Shown: positions 33,760-43,285 of the stretch, piece by piece
Position numbering within the stretch: position 1 is the stretch's first letter
Layout: each line of letters starts with the position of its first letter
Source: Actinobacillus succinogenes 130Z
Lineage (GTDB): Bacteria; Pseudomonadota; Gammaproteobacteria; Enterobacterales; Pasteurellaceae
DNA: 64,000 bases
Reading direction: 5' to 3'
Assembly (NCBI RefSeq): GCF_000017245.1
Contig: NC_009655.1
Coordinates: 868,001-932,000, forward strand
The notes under the pieces: model-generated
Database searches by the model: none
What the model was told of the DNA's origin: nothing
The model's input: the letters and a program-made list of their open reading frames with translations, nothing else
Translations under genes and position numbers: made by a program

Positions 33760-34590
33760 ATGATTAACACGTATCAATATGACACGGATTCGGATGAGAT
33801 ACGCATTCTACAAATAACCGATCCGCATTTGTTTAAGGACGCCGGCAGCGAGTTATTAGGCATAAATACTTGCGCCAGCTTTAACCAGGTTTTAACGGAG
33901 ATTCAGGCTTCGCCGTTCGAGGCGGATTTTGTTTTGGCCACAGGCGATTTGGTGCAGGACAGTTCGGACGAAGGTTATCTGCGTTTCTGCGAAATGGTGC
34001 AACCGTTGGGCAAACCGGTTTTCTGGTTGCCGGGCAATCATGATTTTCAACCGAAAATGAATGAATTGCTGAATAAAAATCACGGGAATATTTGTGCCGA
34101 AAAGCAGATTTTGGCCGGTGAACAATGGCAGGTATTGTTACTGGACAGTCAGGTTTTCGGGGTGCCGCACGGTAATCTGACGGAATATCAGTTGGACTGG
34201 CTGCAGAATAAATTAAAAGCACAAGCGGACCGTTATGTGCTGATTGTGTTGCATCATCATTTACTTTCAACCCATTCCGCATGGTTGGATCAACACAATT
34301 TGCGTAATGCCAATGAGTTGGCGCAAATTTTGGCGATGTCCGATAATGTAAAAGGCATTGTTCACGGACATATTCATCAGACGGTGGACGACCTGTGGAA
34401 CGGTTATCGGGTGATGTCGACACCTTCCACCTGTATTCAATTTAAGCCGGATACCAATCATTTCGCCTTGGATACGCAACAGCCCGGCTGGCGGGAAATT
34501 ATACTGCATACCGACGGAAGTATTGAAACCTATGTCCGCCGTATTCGACAAGCCAGTTTTCTACCGAATATGAGTGAAGACGGTTATTAG
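33760..34590 (+). CDS. cpdA: 3',5'-cyclic-AMP phosphodiesterase CpdA
   Basis: CpdA (Icc), 276 residues. It breaks down cAMP and so tunes CRP-dependent regulation, including competence in Pasteurellaceae. Calcineurin-like metallophosphoesterase motifs are in order: QITDPHLF, ATGDLVQD, LPGNHD (with the following F), LHHHL and VHGHIHQ. The ATG at 33760 follows CAGGAGA at good spacing and is preferred over an in-frame ATG 24 bases earlier. A perfect terminator follows. Confidence 0.95.
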   Translation: MINTYQYDTDSDEIRILQITDPHLFKDAGSELLGINTCASFNQVLTEIQASPFEADFVLATGDLVQDSSDEGYLRFCEMVQPLGKPVFWLPGNHDFQPKMNELLNKNHGNICAEKQILAGEQWQVLLLDSQVFGVPHGNLTEYQLDWLQNKLKAQADRYVLIVLHHHLLSTHSAWLDQHNLRNANELAQILAMSDNVKGIVHGHIHQTVDDLWNGYRVMSTPSTCIQFKPDTNHFALDTQQPGWREIILHTDGSIETYVRRIRQASFLPNMSEDGY

Positions 34591-34592
34591 CA

Positions 34593-34619
34593 AAAAAGAT
34601 CGGATAATCCGATCTTTTT
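34593..34619 (+). terminator. Intrinsic terminator after cpdA
   Basis: AAAAAGATCGGA (34593-34604) and TCCGATCTTTTT (34608-34619) form a 12-bp perfect stem with a 3-base loop. Confidence 0.9.
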
Positions 34620-34737
34620 GATTTAGCGCAATTTTTGCTGTTATTACCTCTAAATGGTTAATGTCTTCTATCTCAATTTTCTACGACTTCCTAACAGCTT
34701 ATGCTAGAATCTGACATTATTTTAAGCTGGATTTTTT

Positions 34738-35373
34738 ATGCCGAATCAACTTCAATTAGAACAAATTGCCTGTCAACGGGGGGATAAGGTTTTATTTACC
34801 GATTTGTCTTTAATCTTTAAATCGGGGGATTTTGTGCAGATTGAAGGACATAACGGTATTGGGAAAACCAGTTTGTTACGGATTATTGCAGGTTTGGCGC
34901 AGCCGTTAACGGGTAACGTGTGCTGGAACGGTGAGAAACTTTCTCAGTGCCGAGAACAATTTCTCGGGGATTTATTGTATTTGGGGCATCTTTCCGGTGT
35001 TAAACCTGAATTAACCGCGTGGGAAAATTTGCTGTTTTATCAAAAGATTTCCGCTTGCGAGCAAGGTGAAGATGCATTATGGCAGGCGTTGGAAATGGTG
35101 GGATTGGCGGGACGTGAAGATATTGTCGCCGGACAGCTTTCCGCCGGCCAACAAAAACGCATTGCTTTGGCGCGTTTATGGTTATCCCGGGCACCGCTAT
35201 GGATTTTGGACGAACCTTTTAATGCCATTGATAAACACGGAGTAGCAGTACTGACACAATATTTCGAGCGGCATGCGGAAAACGGCGGAATCGTGATCTT
35301 AACCAGTCATCAGGATGTGCCGAGCAGAATATTGCGTAAAGTGCGGTTGGATTCTTACAAGTTTTTGGAATAA
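34738..35373 (+). CDS. ccmA: Heme exporter ATP-binding protein CcmA
   Basis: CcmA, 211 residues, ATPase of the CcmABCD complex that releases holo-CcmE during cytochrome c maturation. Walker A GHNGIGKTS (about 39-47), ABC signature LSAGQQKR and Walker B LWILDEPF are intact. It opens a nine-gene operon with short gaps or overlaps throughout. An extended -10 (TGCTAGAAT, ending 34710) is 28 bases upstream. Confidence 0.97.
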   Translation: MPNQLQLEQIACQRGDKVLFTDLSLIFKSGDFVQIEGHNGIGKTSLLRIIAGLAQPLTGNVCWNGEKLSQCREQFLGDLLYLGHLSGVKPELTAWENLLFYQKISACEQGEDALWQALEMVGLAGREDIVAGQLSAGQQKRIALARLWLSRAPLWILDEPFNAIDKHGVAVLTQYFERHAENGGIVILTSHQDVPSRILRKVRLDSYKFLE

Positions 35374-35376
35374 GCA

Positions 35377-36042
35377 ATGGTATTTATTGAAATTATCAAA
35401 CGGGAATTGCGTATCGCTATGCGGAAACAGGCGGAAATTTTGAATCCGTTATGGTTTTTTCTGATCGTGATTACACTGTTTCCGTTGGTAGTGGGGCCTG
35501 ATCCTAATCTGCTCTCTAAAATTGCTGGCGGTGTGGCTTGGGTGGCGGCATTACTTTCCGCTTTACTGTCGTTTGAACGCTTGTTTCGGGACGATTTTGT
35601 CGACGGTTCGCTGGAGCAATTAATGTTAATTTCGCAACCTTTGGCATTGATTGCATTGGCGAAAGTCGTCGCGCATTGGTGTTTGACGGGATTACCGCTG
35701 ATTTTATTATCGCCGGCGGCGGCTTTATTGCTATCGCTGGATATACATATTTGGCGGGCATTGGCGTTGACTTTGTTAATCGGTACGCCGGTATTGAGCT
35801 GCATCGGCGCGATCGGCGTGGCGTTAACCGTAGGATTACGCAAAGGCGGCGTGTTATTAAGTTTGTTAGTCGTGCCGCTGTTTATCCCGGTTTTGATTTT
35901 TTCGGCATCCGTATTGGATGCCGCAACATTAAATTTGCCTTATCGGGGGCAACTTGCGATTCTCGGCGCGATGATGGTCGCCTCGTTAACGCTTGCACCT
36001 TTTGCCGTTGCGGCGGCGTTGCGTGTGAGTTTGGATAATTAA
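35377..36042 (+). CDS. ccmB: Heme exporter membrane protein CcmB
   Basis: CcmB, 221 residues, the normal size, with six membrane helices. It is the membrane partner of CcmA in the inner membrane. The N-terminal IIKRELRIAMRKQAEILNPL and RLFRDDFVDGSLEQLML are diagnostic. It starts three bases after ccmA and is followed by ccmC. Confidence 0.97.
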   Translation: MVFIEIIKRELRIAMRKQAEILNPLWFFLIVITLFPLVVGPDPNLLSKIAGGVAWVAALLSALLSFERLFRDDFVDGSLEQLMLISQPLALIALAKVVAHWCLTGLPLILLSPAAALLLSLDIHIWRALALTLLIGTPVLSCIGAIGVALTVGLRKGGVLLSLLVVPLFIPVLIFSASVLDAATLNLPYRGQLAILGAMMVASLTLAPFAVAAALRVSLDN

Positions 36043-36057
36043 AAGGAAAAAATATTC

Positions 36058-36789
36058 ATGTGGAAATGGTTACATCCTTATGCTAAACCTGAAACTCAGT
36101 ACCGCTTATGCGGTAAATTGAGTCCGTTTTTTGCCGTTTTGACCGTATTACTGCTCGGTATAGGTCTGGTATGGGGCTTGGCATTTGCACCCGCTGATTA
36201 TCAACAGGGTAACAGCTTCCGAATTATGTATGTACACGTACCGTCGGCGATTTGGTCGATGAGCATTTATGTCGCTATGGCGATTGCGGGTGTGATTGGT
36301 TTGGTATGGCAGATTAAACAGGCGCATCTTTCTATTATAGCGATGGCGCCGATTGGTGCGGTATTTAACTTTCTGGCGCTGGCGACCGGTTCCATTTGGG
36401 GAAAACCGATGTGGGGAACCTGGTGGGTATGGGATGCGCGCTTAACCGCTTCATTGATTTTGTTTTTTTTATATCTCGGCGTAATGGCGCTTTATTCCTC
36501 GTTTCAGGACCGCAATACCGGCATGAAAGCTACCGCTATTTTATGTATTGTAGGGGTTATCAATATCCCGATTATCCATTTTTCGGTAGAATGGTGGAAT
36601 ACGCTGCATCAGGGCGCCAGTATTACGAAATTTGAAAAACCGTCAATCGCCACACCGATGTTGATTCCGTTGATTTTCAGTATTTTCGGTTTTATGGCGT
36701 TGACCGTTTGGCTGACATTGGTACGTTATCGTAACGCCTTATTACGCGAGGATATTAAACGTCCTTGGGTACGAGCGTTGGTAAAATAA
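36058..36789 (+). CDS. ccmC: Heme exporter protein CcmC
   Basis: CcmC, 243 residues, six membrane helices. It is the heme-handling protein that loads heme onto CcmE at the periplasmic face. The tryptophan-rich heme motif WGTWWVWDARLT (about 120-131) and flanking histidines are present. It lies between ccmB and the small ccmD. Confidence 0.97.
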   Translation: MWKWLHPYAKPETQYRLCGKLSPFFAVLTVLLLGIGLVWGLAFAPADYQQGNSFRIMYVHVPSAIWSMSIYVAMAIAGVIGLVWQIKQAHLSIIAMAPIGAVFNFLALATGSIWGKPMWGTWWVWDARLTASLILFFLYLGVMALYSSFQDRNTGMKATAILCIVGVINIPIIHFSVEWWNTLHQGASITKFEKPSIATPMLIPLIFSIFGFMALTVWLTLVRYRNALLREDIKRPWVRALVK

Positions 36790-36827
36790 AAGAGCGGTCG
36801 GAATTTTCAATGTTTTGGGAGATAAAT

Positions 36828-37031
36828 ATGTTTTTCCAGTCCTGGAGTGATTTTTTTAATATGGGCGGCTACGGTTTTTACGTTTGGTTGTCTTATGGCA
36901 TATCGCTGGCGGCGATTATCGGCTTGATCGTATACAGTTATAAAGGTAAGCATTCGATTCTTGCGGAAGTAAAACGCGAACAGGTACGCGAACAACGCTT
37001 ACAGGCGAATAAATCGAGAGGTGGGCTATGA
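36828..37031 (+). CDS. ccmD: Heme exporter protein CcmD
   Basis: CcmD, 67 residues, a single-helix inner-membrane protein needed to release holo-CcmE from CcmABC. The [16 protein letters not shown] motif is diagnostic. Two upstream in-frame starts exist (36765, 36810), but the ATG at 36828 has a GGGAGA ribosome site at proper spacing and gives the usual length. Its TGA overlaps the ccmE ATG by four bases. Confidence 0.93.
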
Positions 37032-37546
37032 ATCCGAGACGTAAATCCAGATTAAAGATTGTTTTGTTTATTTTAATCGGTGTTTCCATCGCCTCCGGTT
37101 TGGTGATGTATGCGTTACGCTCGAATATTGATTTGTTCTATACGCCGTCGGAAGTGGTCAACGGTAAACAGAACGACGCAAGCCAAAAACCGGAAGTCGG
37201 TCAGCGTATTCGTGTGGGCGGTATGGTGGTTGCGGGGTCGGTGAAACGTGACTCGAAAACGCTGAAAGTCCAGTTTGATGTGAATGATATCGGCCCGTCC
37301 ATCACCGTAGAATATGAAGGAATTTTGCCGGATTTATTCCGTGAAGGGCAAGGGATTGTCGCCCAAGGTACATTGATTGAACCGACCGTTCTGCAGGCTT
37401 CCGAAGTGCTGGCTAAACATGATGAAAACTACGTTCCGCCGGAACTGGGCGAACAACTGGAAAAAGTTCACAAACCGATGGGAATCAGTAATACGGACCT
37501 GACAGGGGAAAGTGAACGGGATCAACAGGAAAAAGAGAGCCGATAA
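37028..37546 (+). CDS. ccmE: Heme chaperone CcmE
   Basis: CcmE, 172 residues. It is a membrane-anchored periplasmic protein that binds heme covalently through a histidine, seen in [13 protein letters not shown] (about residue 128). An N-terminal helix (about 10-28) anchors it and an OB-fold follows. It overlaps ccmD and shares one base with ccmF. The C-terminal tail is hydrophilic and variable, as is normal. Confidence 0.97.
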
Positions 37547-39504
37547 TGATTGCAGAATTAGGTAACTATGCGCTTGCACTCAGTTTAGCCGTATCGGTTT
37601 TTCTGGTGATTTTTCCTTTATGGGGCGCAGAAAAAGGTAACATTCAATTTATGGCATTGGCGCGTCCGATGACATACGGTTTGTTTTTATCGCTTAGCGT
37701 GGCATTCGGTGCGCTGTTTTATGCTTTTGCGGTAAATGATTTCAGCGTGCAATATGTGGTGAATAATTCCAATTCCACATTACCCCTGCATTATCGCTTG
37801 TCTGCGGTATGGGGGTCGCATGAAGGGTCCTTGCTGCTTTGGATTTGGATGCTGACGTTATGGGGGACCGCCGTTGCATTGTTCAGTAAACGGTTACCGC
37901 AGGAAGCGGTGGCGCGCGTATTGGGTATTATGGGAATTATCAGTATTGGTTTCCTGTTGTTCGTGCTGTTTACCTCCAATCCGTTTGTCCGCACCTTTCC
38001 TGATTTCCCGGCGGACGGACGGGAACTGAATCCGTTGCTGCAGGATGTGGGACTTATTTTCCATCCGCCTTTACTATATATGGGCTATGTGGGATTTTCG
38101 GTGGCTTTTGCTTTTGCTATTGCCTCATTAATGACGGGAAAGCTGGATACCGCATGGGCGCGTTGGTCTCGTCCTTGGACGATGGCGGCTTGGGTGTTTT
38201 TAACTTTAGGGATTGTACTCGGTTCCTGGTGGGCATATTATGAGCTCGGTTGGGGCGGATGGTGGTTTTGGGATCCCGTAGAAAATGCCTCGTTGATGCC
38301 TTGGTTGGCGGGAACGGCGTTATTACACAGCTTGGCTGTGACGGAAAAACGCGGTTCTTTCAAAGCCTGGACGGTGTTACTGGCAATTTTGGCTTTCTCA
38401 CTTTGCTTGCTCGGCACATTTTTAGTACGTTCCGGGATTCTGGTTTCCGTCCATGCTTTCGCTTCGGATCCGACGCGCGGTTTGTATATTTTAGCATATC
38501 TTGTGGTGGTTATCGGCGGCTCGTTAACCTTGTATGCGATTAAGGGAAACCAAATCCGTTCCCGTGATAACTCGGAACGGTATTCGCGTGAAAGCATGCT
38601 GTTATTAAATAATATCTTTTTGATGACCGCACTTTCTGTTGTGCTGTTAGGTACCTTGTTACCGTTGGTGCATAAACAATTAGGATTAGGCACCATTTCT
38701 ATCGGCGCACCGTTTTTTGACCAAATGTTCCTGATTATCTGTACGCCGTTTGCGTTGTTATTAGGAATCGGCCCGTTGGTGAAGTGGCGCCGGGATCAAT
38801 TTTCGGCCATCCGTAAGCCGGTGATTATCAGTGTGATTCTTATGGCGTTGCTGGGTTTCGGCTTGCCGTTACTGTTGCAGAATAAACTTACGGTGTCTGC
38901 CGTATTGGGCGTGATGATGTCGGCGATTATTGTGTTGCTCAGTCTGTATGAGTTACATCTGCGGGCGACCCATCGTTCAGACTTCTGGACGGGATTAAGT
39001 AAATTATCCCGTTCCCACTGGGGGATGATAGCCGCTCATTTGGGGGTGGCGATGACGATTTGGGGCGTCGCTTTCAGTCAGAATTACAGCGTTGAACGTG
39101 ATGTGCGTATGAACGTGGGCGACAGCGTACAAATCGAAGATTATCGGTTCGAATTTAAAGGTATCAGCGAGGCGAACGGTCCAAATTATGCCGGCGGAAA
39201 AGCACAAGTGGATATTTTTGTGAATGATAAACCGGAAGCTACGTTGTTTGCCGAAAAACGTTTTTATACCGTGAGTAAAATGACTATGACGGAAGCTGCG
39301 ATTGACTGGGGATTTACCCGCGACCTGTACGTGGCTTTGGGGGAAAGTCTAGGGGACGGTTCTTGGGCGTTACGCTTATATTATAAACCGTTTGTCCGTT
39401 GGATTTGGTTCGGCGGTTTATTTATGGTATTAGGCGGATTGCTTTGTATGAGCGATCGTCGCTACCGTTTTTCAAAAATTGTAAAAGAAAAAATAAATGA
39501 ATAA
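37546..39504 (+). CDS. ccmF: Heme lyase subunit CcmF
   Basis: CcmF, 652 residues, large polytopic inner-membrane protein that joins heme to apocytochrome c with CcmH/I. The WWD motif GWGGWWFWDPVENAS (about 230-244) and conserved flanking histidines are present. It overlaps ccmE by one base and dsbE by eight, so the operon is tightly coupled. Confidence 0.97.
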   Translation: MIAELGNYALALSLAVSVFLVIFPLWGAEKGNIQFMALARPMTYGLFLSLSVAFGALFYAFAVNDFSVQYVVNNSNSTLPLHYRLSAVWGSHEGSLLLWIWMLTLWGTAVALFSKRLPQEAVARVLGIMGIISIGFLLFVLFTSNPFVRTFPDFPADGRELNPLLQDVGLIFHPPLLYMGYVGFSVAFAFAIASLMTGKLDTAWARWSRPWTMAAWVFLTLGIVLGSWWAYYELGWGGWWFWDPVENASLMPWLAGTALLHSLAVTEKRGSFKAWTVLLAILAFSLCLLGTFLVRSGILVSVHAFASDPTRGLYILAYLVVVIGGSLTLYAIKGNQIRSRDNSERYSRESMLLLNNIFLMTALSVVLLGTLLPLVHKQLGLGTISIGAPFFDQMFLIICTPFALLLGIGPLVKWRRDQFSAIRKPVIISVILMALLGFGLPLLLQNKLTVSAVLGVMMSAIIVLLSLYELHLRATHRSDFWTGLSKLSRSHWGMIAAHLGVAMTIWGVAFSQNYSVERDVRMNVGDSVQIEDYRFEFKGISEANGPNYAGGKAQVDIFVNDKPEATLFAEKRFYTVSKMTMTEAAIDWGFTRDLYVALGESLGDGSWALRLYYKPFVRWIWFGGLFMVLGGLLCMSDRRYRFSKIVKEKINE

Positions 39505-40042
39505 AAAACTATTTTTACCTCTTATTATTTTTCTGGGACTGATTGTCGCTTTTGTGGTGCAATTGCAACGTAACGCGCAGGGTGATGATCCCAAGGCATT
39601 GGAAAGTGCGCTGGTAGGCAAACCGATACCGATCAGCCAAATGACGGATTTATTTGAAAATAAACCGTTGGGAAACGAAATTTTTCAACAGGGCAAACCC
39701 GTTTTGGTTAATGTCTGGGCGACTTGGTGTCCGACGTGTTATGCGGAACATCAATACCTGAATGAACTAGCTAAACAGGACGTCATTATTATCGGTATTG
39801 ATTATAAAGATCAATCGGATAAAGCCGTTAAATGGCTGAAAGATTTGGATAATCCTTATCAAGTGGTCATTAAAGACGAAAAAGGCGCACTGGGGTTGGA
39901 TCTCGGCGTATACGGCGCACCGGAAACTTTCGTGGTGGACGGTAAAGGCGTGGTTCGTTACCGTTATGCCGGTGATATTAACGAAAAGGTTTGGCTGCAA
40001 ACCTTGAAACCTTTATACGACAAGCTGGCGGAGGAAAAATAA
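39497..40042 (+). CDS. dsbE: Thiol:disulfide interchange protein DsbE/CcmG
   Basis: DsbE/CcmG, 181 residues. This membrane-anchored periplasmic thioredoxin-like protein reduces apocytochrome c cysteines. The active site is NVWATWCPTCYAEH (CPTC at about 76-79), and the acidic groove typical of CcmG is suggested by IDYKDQ. An N-terminal helix anchors it. It overlaps ccmF and shares one base with ccmH. Confidence 0.96.
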   Translation: MNKKLFLPLIIFLGLIVAFVVQLQRNAQGDDPKALESALVGKPIPISQMTDLFENKPLGNEIFQQGKPVLVNVWATWCPTCYAEHQYLNELAKQDVIIIGIDYKDQSDKAVKWLKDLDNPYQVVIKDEKGALGLDLGVYGAPETFVVDGKGVVRYRYAGDINEKVWLQTLKPLYDKLAEEK

Positions 40043-40524
40043 TGCAAAAAATTATGCTTTTTTTGACCGCACTTTTGTTGTCTTGTTCAGGATTTGCCGC
40101 TATTGATGCGTTAAATTTTCAATCGGCTCAACAGGAACAAGATTATCATGTGCTTACGCAGGAATTGCGTTGTCCGCAATGTCAGAATAATAATATCGCC
40201 GACAGTAACGCACAAATTTCGATCGATATGCGGGCTAAAGTGTTCGAGCTTCTGCAGGAAGGCAAAAGCAAGCGGGATGTTGTAGATTATATGGTGGAAC
40301 GTTATGGAAATTTCGTCACCTACAATCCCCCGTTGACGCCGGCAACGCTATGGCTGTGGCTATTACCCTGCGCATTCGTGATATTAGGTGCATGGTTTGT
40401 GGTCCGCCGGAAAAAAGTCCAAACAACGAACGGCGCGGAACGCCAATGCGTGGTAAAAAATCCGGAGGATTTGGATGATTCGGAACAACGGCGTTTACAA
40501 TCTATTTTAAACGAGAAGGAATAA
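40042..40524 (+). CDS. ccmH: Cytochrome c maturation protein CcmH (CcmL-type)
   Basis: 160-residue CcmH. A signal peptide (to about residue 20, ending CSGFAA) is followed by the thiol motif RCPQCQ (LRCPQCQNNNI) that handles apocytochrome c cysteines, then a C-terminal membrane helix (LWLWLLPCAFVILGAWFVV). The start is the ATG overlapping the dsbE stop; an upstream frame start at 39991 lies inside dsbE. The TPR part that is fused in E. coli CcmH is encoded separately by the next gene. Confidence 0.94.
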   Translation: MQKIMLFLTALLLSCSGFAAIDALNFQSAQQEQDYHVLTQELRCPQCQNNNIADSNAQISIDMRAKVFELLQEGKSKRDVVDYMVERYGNFVTYNPPLTPATLWLWLLPCAFVILGAWFVVRRKKVQTTNGAERQCVVKNPEDLDDSEQRRLQSILNEKE

Positions 40525-40525
40525 T

Positions 40526-41431
40526 ATGAATTTTTGGCTGAGTGGCATACTGTTAACATTGGTAATTGCACTGATCTGTTTTTATCCCTTGTTGAAGAAA
40601 TCAATCCGAACGTCACAATCGTCACAGATAAAACGTGATACGTTGAATAAAGCATTTTATTTGGATCGTTTACAGGAAATAGATCATGATGTGCAGCAAG
40701 GGTTGGTGGAGGATGCCGAACAGGTTAAGATTGAATTACAAAAAAACCTGTTGGAAGATATTCCGCCTGAAAGTGCGGTCAGTTTTGAAAATAAATCTTA
40801 CGGTAAATTATGGTTTGTTTCAGGTTTCTTAAGTTTGTTAATTATTGCCGGAGCGATTTATTTTAAGATCGGTGCCTGGCAGGCGCAGGACATGGTCGCG
40901 AAAACTTATGAAAAACTGCCTTATTTTTATGAACGTGTAAAAGATGAAGACAACAATCCGTTAACGGATCAGGAATTACAGCAATTTGCTACAGCTCTCA
41001 GAGTTAAGTTACAGCATGAACCGGCCGATGCCAAAAGCTGGTGGTTATTGGGGCAAGTCGGTATGTCTTTAAATAAAGGTAATTTAGCTTTTGATGCCTA
41101 TGGCAAAGCTGCAAAATTAGAACCTGAAAATACGGAATATAAACTTTCTTATGCTAGAATTCTGATGATGTCCGATGATTCGAATGAGAAAATGCAGGGG
41201 GAAGAATTATTGAAACAAGTGATTCGTCGCGATCATACTAACATGCAAGCATTGAGCTTACTGGCTTTTTATTATTTCTCTAAAGAAGACTATAAAATGG
41301 CAGCTGTCACATGGGCGATGATGTTAAAACTAATGCCGGAAGACGATGCACGTCGCGATCTGATCGAGAAATCGATCCGTTCCGCTCGAGATGCCATTGC
41401 TGAACAAGCCGAAGAGAAAAAAGAAAAATAA
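40526..41431 (+). CDS. ccmI: Cytochrome c maturation TPR protein CcmI
   Basis: 301 residues with two membrane helices (about 5-20 and 93-113) and a periplasmic TPR domain (about 155-285), matching CcmI or the C-terminal half of E. coli CcmH. It presents apocytochrome to the CcmF/H heme lyase. It starts one base after ccmH and ends the ccm operon, or continues into the next small genes only nine bases downstream. Confidence 0.9.
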   Translation: MNFWLSGILLTLVIALICFYPLLKKSIRTSQSSQIKRDTLNKAFYLDRLQEIDHDVQQGLVEDAEQVKIELQKNLLEDIPPESAVSFENKSYGKLWFVSGFLSLLIIAGAIYFKIGAWQAQDMVAKTYEKLPYFYERVKDEDNNPLTDQELQQFATALRVKLQHEPADAKSWWLLGQVGMSLNKGNLAFDAYGKAAKLEPENTEYKLSYARILMMSDDSNEKMQGEELLKQVIRRDHTNMQALSLLAFYYFSKEDYKMAAVTWAMMLKLMPEDDARRDLIEKSIRSARDAIAEQAEEKKEK

Positions 41432-41440
41432 GGATGAAAA

Positions 41441-41941
41441 ATGAAGTTAGATTTCAAAATTATTCTTACTTTATTGATCTTATTTCCTGTAGCGGGTATT
41501 GGGCAAATCGGTCCGAAAAGTACTTTTATTGCCAAAGGCAGTACGGATGAGTTGAATCCTGGCTGTTCTGATGATATGGAGCGTATGGCAGAAAGCATTG
41601 AGCTGGAAGTTTATAATATGAATCAAAAATATTATTCGCATACGGTGTATCAATCAGGAGCCGGTATTTGCCGGGGATATCGTAATCAGTTGGGGGTGGA
41701 TTTGACGGATTCGACAACTTATTATGTCCGTAACCCGGAAGAATATTATGCTATAATTAGTCGAACTAATGTTTCATTTTTAAATCAAATCAAAGATATG
41801 CAATATACGACGGTATTTAATATTAAAGCTAAAGATATCTTAGATAAATTACGTCAGGATGAAATGGAAACCGGCAAATATAGAGCAAAAGTCAATGTAC
41901 AGGAGCGTGCGGACGTCTTATCTGATATTGTCTGTCAGTAA
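41441..41941 (+). CDS. Uncharacterised exported protein
   Basis: 166 residues with a signal-like N-terminus (KIILTLLILFPVAGIG). Three cysteines (in NPGCSDD, AGICRGY and the final IVCQ) may form disulfides. I do not recognise a characterised family; it looks like a Pasteurellaceae-specific DUF protein, possibly DUF5358. It follows ccmI by nine bases and precedes a lipoprotein gene by twelve, so it may be transcribed with the ccm genes. No function can be stated. Confidence 0.6.
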   Translation: MKLDFKIILTLLILFPVAGIGQIGPKSTFIAKGSTDELNPGCSDDMERMAESIELEVYNMNQKYYSHTVYQSGAGICRGYRNQLGVDLTDSTTYYVRNPEEYYAIISRTNVSFLNQIKDMQYTTVFNIKAKDILDKLRQDEMETGKYRAKVNVQERADVLSDIVCQ

Positions 41942-41953
41942 GGAGAGATATAT

Positions 41954-42259
41954 ATGATGCGTAATTATTTTGTCTTAGCGGGAGTTTGTTTATGTGTCGC
42001 CTGCTCGTCATCAGTAGATAACCGCCCGCAAGCGCCGTTAGATATGCGGGCTGTGCAGGAATATAACAACAAGGTCTATTCCGGCAATACCGTACCGAAA
42101 GAACAGCAGGTAACAACACCTAAGCGCGTTGATAATCCGCTCAATCAAAGTGATAAATATCAGCGGGTTTCACAAGGAACGACGCGAATTCAACCTCATA
42201 TAGGAGTGGGAATCGGAGTCGGACGGTATAGACATCGACATTATCCCTATTATTGGTAA
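41954..42259 (+). CDS. Small putative lipoprotein
   Basis: 101-residue predicted lipoprotein. The signal peptide ends in the lipobox CVAC (lipidated Cys about residue 18, LCVACSSS), so it should be membrane-anchored. The mature part is short and hydrophilic and ends in a glycine and histidine/tyrosine-rich tail (GVGIGVGRYRHRHYPYYW). No family is recognised. Met2 could also be the start. A terminator follows. Confidence 0.65.
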   Translation: MMRNYFVLAGVCLCVACSSSVDNRPQAPLDMRAVQEYNNKVYSGNTVPKEQQVTTPKRVDNPLNQSDKYQRVSQGTTRIQPHIGVGIGVGRYRHRHYPYYW

Positions 42260-42277
42260 GCAATGAACGTTTTACAG

Positions 42278-42312
42278 ATGTCGTAATAACTTGCGGCATT
42301 TTCTTTTATTTA
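42278..42312 (+). terminator. Intrinsic terminator after the small lipoprotein gene
   Basis: ATGTCGTA (42278-42285) pairs, with G-U pairs, with TGCGGCAT (42292-42299), followed by a T-rich stretch. Confidence 0.65.
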
Positions 42313-42386
42313 GAAATCTGCAGGCTTGAATTCAAAAACTTTAAAGCGTAGCATAGCCTCAATATCTTGTTTTTTATCATAAATAA

Positions 42387-43181
42387 ATGAAGCCAACCAT
42401 CCTGTTTTTTGATTCGGGAGTCGGAGGATTTAGTGTTTATAGTGAAGTTAAATCCTTGTTACCCGATTGTCATTACTTGTATTGTTTTGATAATGCATTT
42501 TTCCCTTATTCCGAAAGAAGTGAAGAAACACTGATTGAACGGGTATCAAAAATTTGTACGACGATCGATATACGTTATCCGCTAGACCTTATTGTTATTG
42601 CGTGTAATACGGCGAGTACCGTAGTGTTGCCGAGTTTGCGCCGAACGTTTTCTATTCCTATCGTCGGTACCGTGCCCGCAATAAAACCCGCCGCATCCGT
42701 TTCACATACCAAGCATATTGGGCTACTGGCAACCAAGGGCACTGTTAAACGTGAATATGTTAATACATTGATTGCACGATATGCTACGGATTGTCGGGTG
42801 GAACGATTGGGTTCAACTGTTTTGCCCGAAATAGCCGAGCAAAAAATCAAGGGAAATTCGGTGGACTTATTACAGCTAAGAAAAGAATTACAGGCGTGGA
42901 TATGTTTGAAAGATCTTGATACTGTAATTTTAGGTTGTACGCATTTTCCACTTATTAAAGAAGAAATTCGAATCTGCTTACCACAGGTAAAATTCTTTTT
43001 AGATTCGGGATATGCCATTGCTAAAAGAGTAAAATCATTGCTGGAAAATAGCAAAGTGCGTTCGGAAAAAGAAAAGAATAATCGTATTTTTTATACAAAA
43101 GACTTTAATTTTGAACAACAATTTTATCAAGCGTTAAAAAGATGGGGCTTTGATGAATCGGAATTGTTGGAAATTGGTTAA
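42387..43181 (+). CDS. murI: Glutamate racemase
   Basis: MurI, 264 residues. It supplies D-glutamate for peptidoglycan in the cytoplasm. Both catalytic cysteine motifs are present: IACNTAST (about 70-77) and LGCTHFPL (about 181-188), and the N-terminal FFDSGVGGFSV is conserved. It lies directly before the rRNA operon, a position seen in many Enterobacterales and Pasteurellales. Confidence 0.96.
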   Translation: MKPTILFFDSGVGGFSVYSEVKSLLPDCHYLYCFDNAFFPYSERSEETLIERVSKICTTIDIRYPLDLIVIACNTASTVVLPSLRRTFSIPIVGTVPAIKPAASVSHTKHIGLLATKGTVKREYVNTLIARYATDCRVERLGSTVLPEIAEQKIKGNSVDLLQLRKELQAWICLKDLDTVILGCTHFPLIKEEIRICLPQVKFFLDSGYAIAKRVKSLLENSKVRSEKEKNNRIFYTKDFNFEQQFYQALKRWGFDESELLEIG

Positions 43182-43248
43182 AATTATGACGAAATTGGGT
43201 AATCAATAATCAATTGAATATTTTTTTACATTTTTTTACAAAAAGGGC

Positions 43249-43276
43249 TTGCAAAGGATTCTAAAAGCCCTATAAT
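43249..43276 (+). promoter_or_regulatory. rRNA operon promoter
   Basis: TTGCAA (43249-43254) and a perfect TATAAT (43271-43276), 16 bases apart, as in rrn P1/P2 promoters. An A/T-rich UP-like stretch (about 43216-43244) precedes it and a C-rich discriminator follows. The transcript would start near 43283. Confidence 0.85.
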
Positions 43277-43285
43277 ACGCCCCAC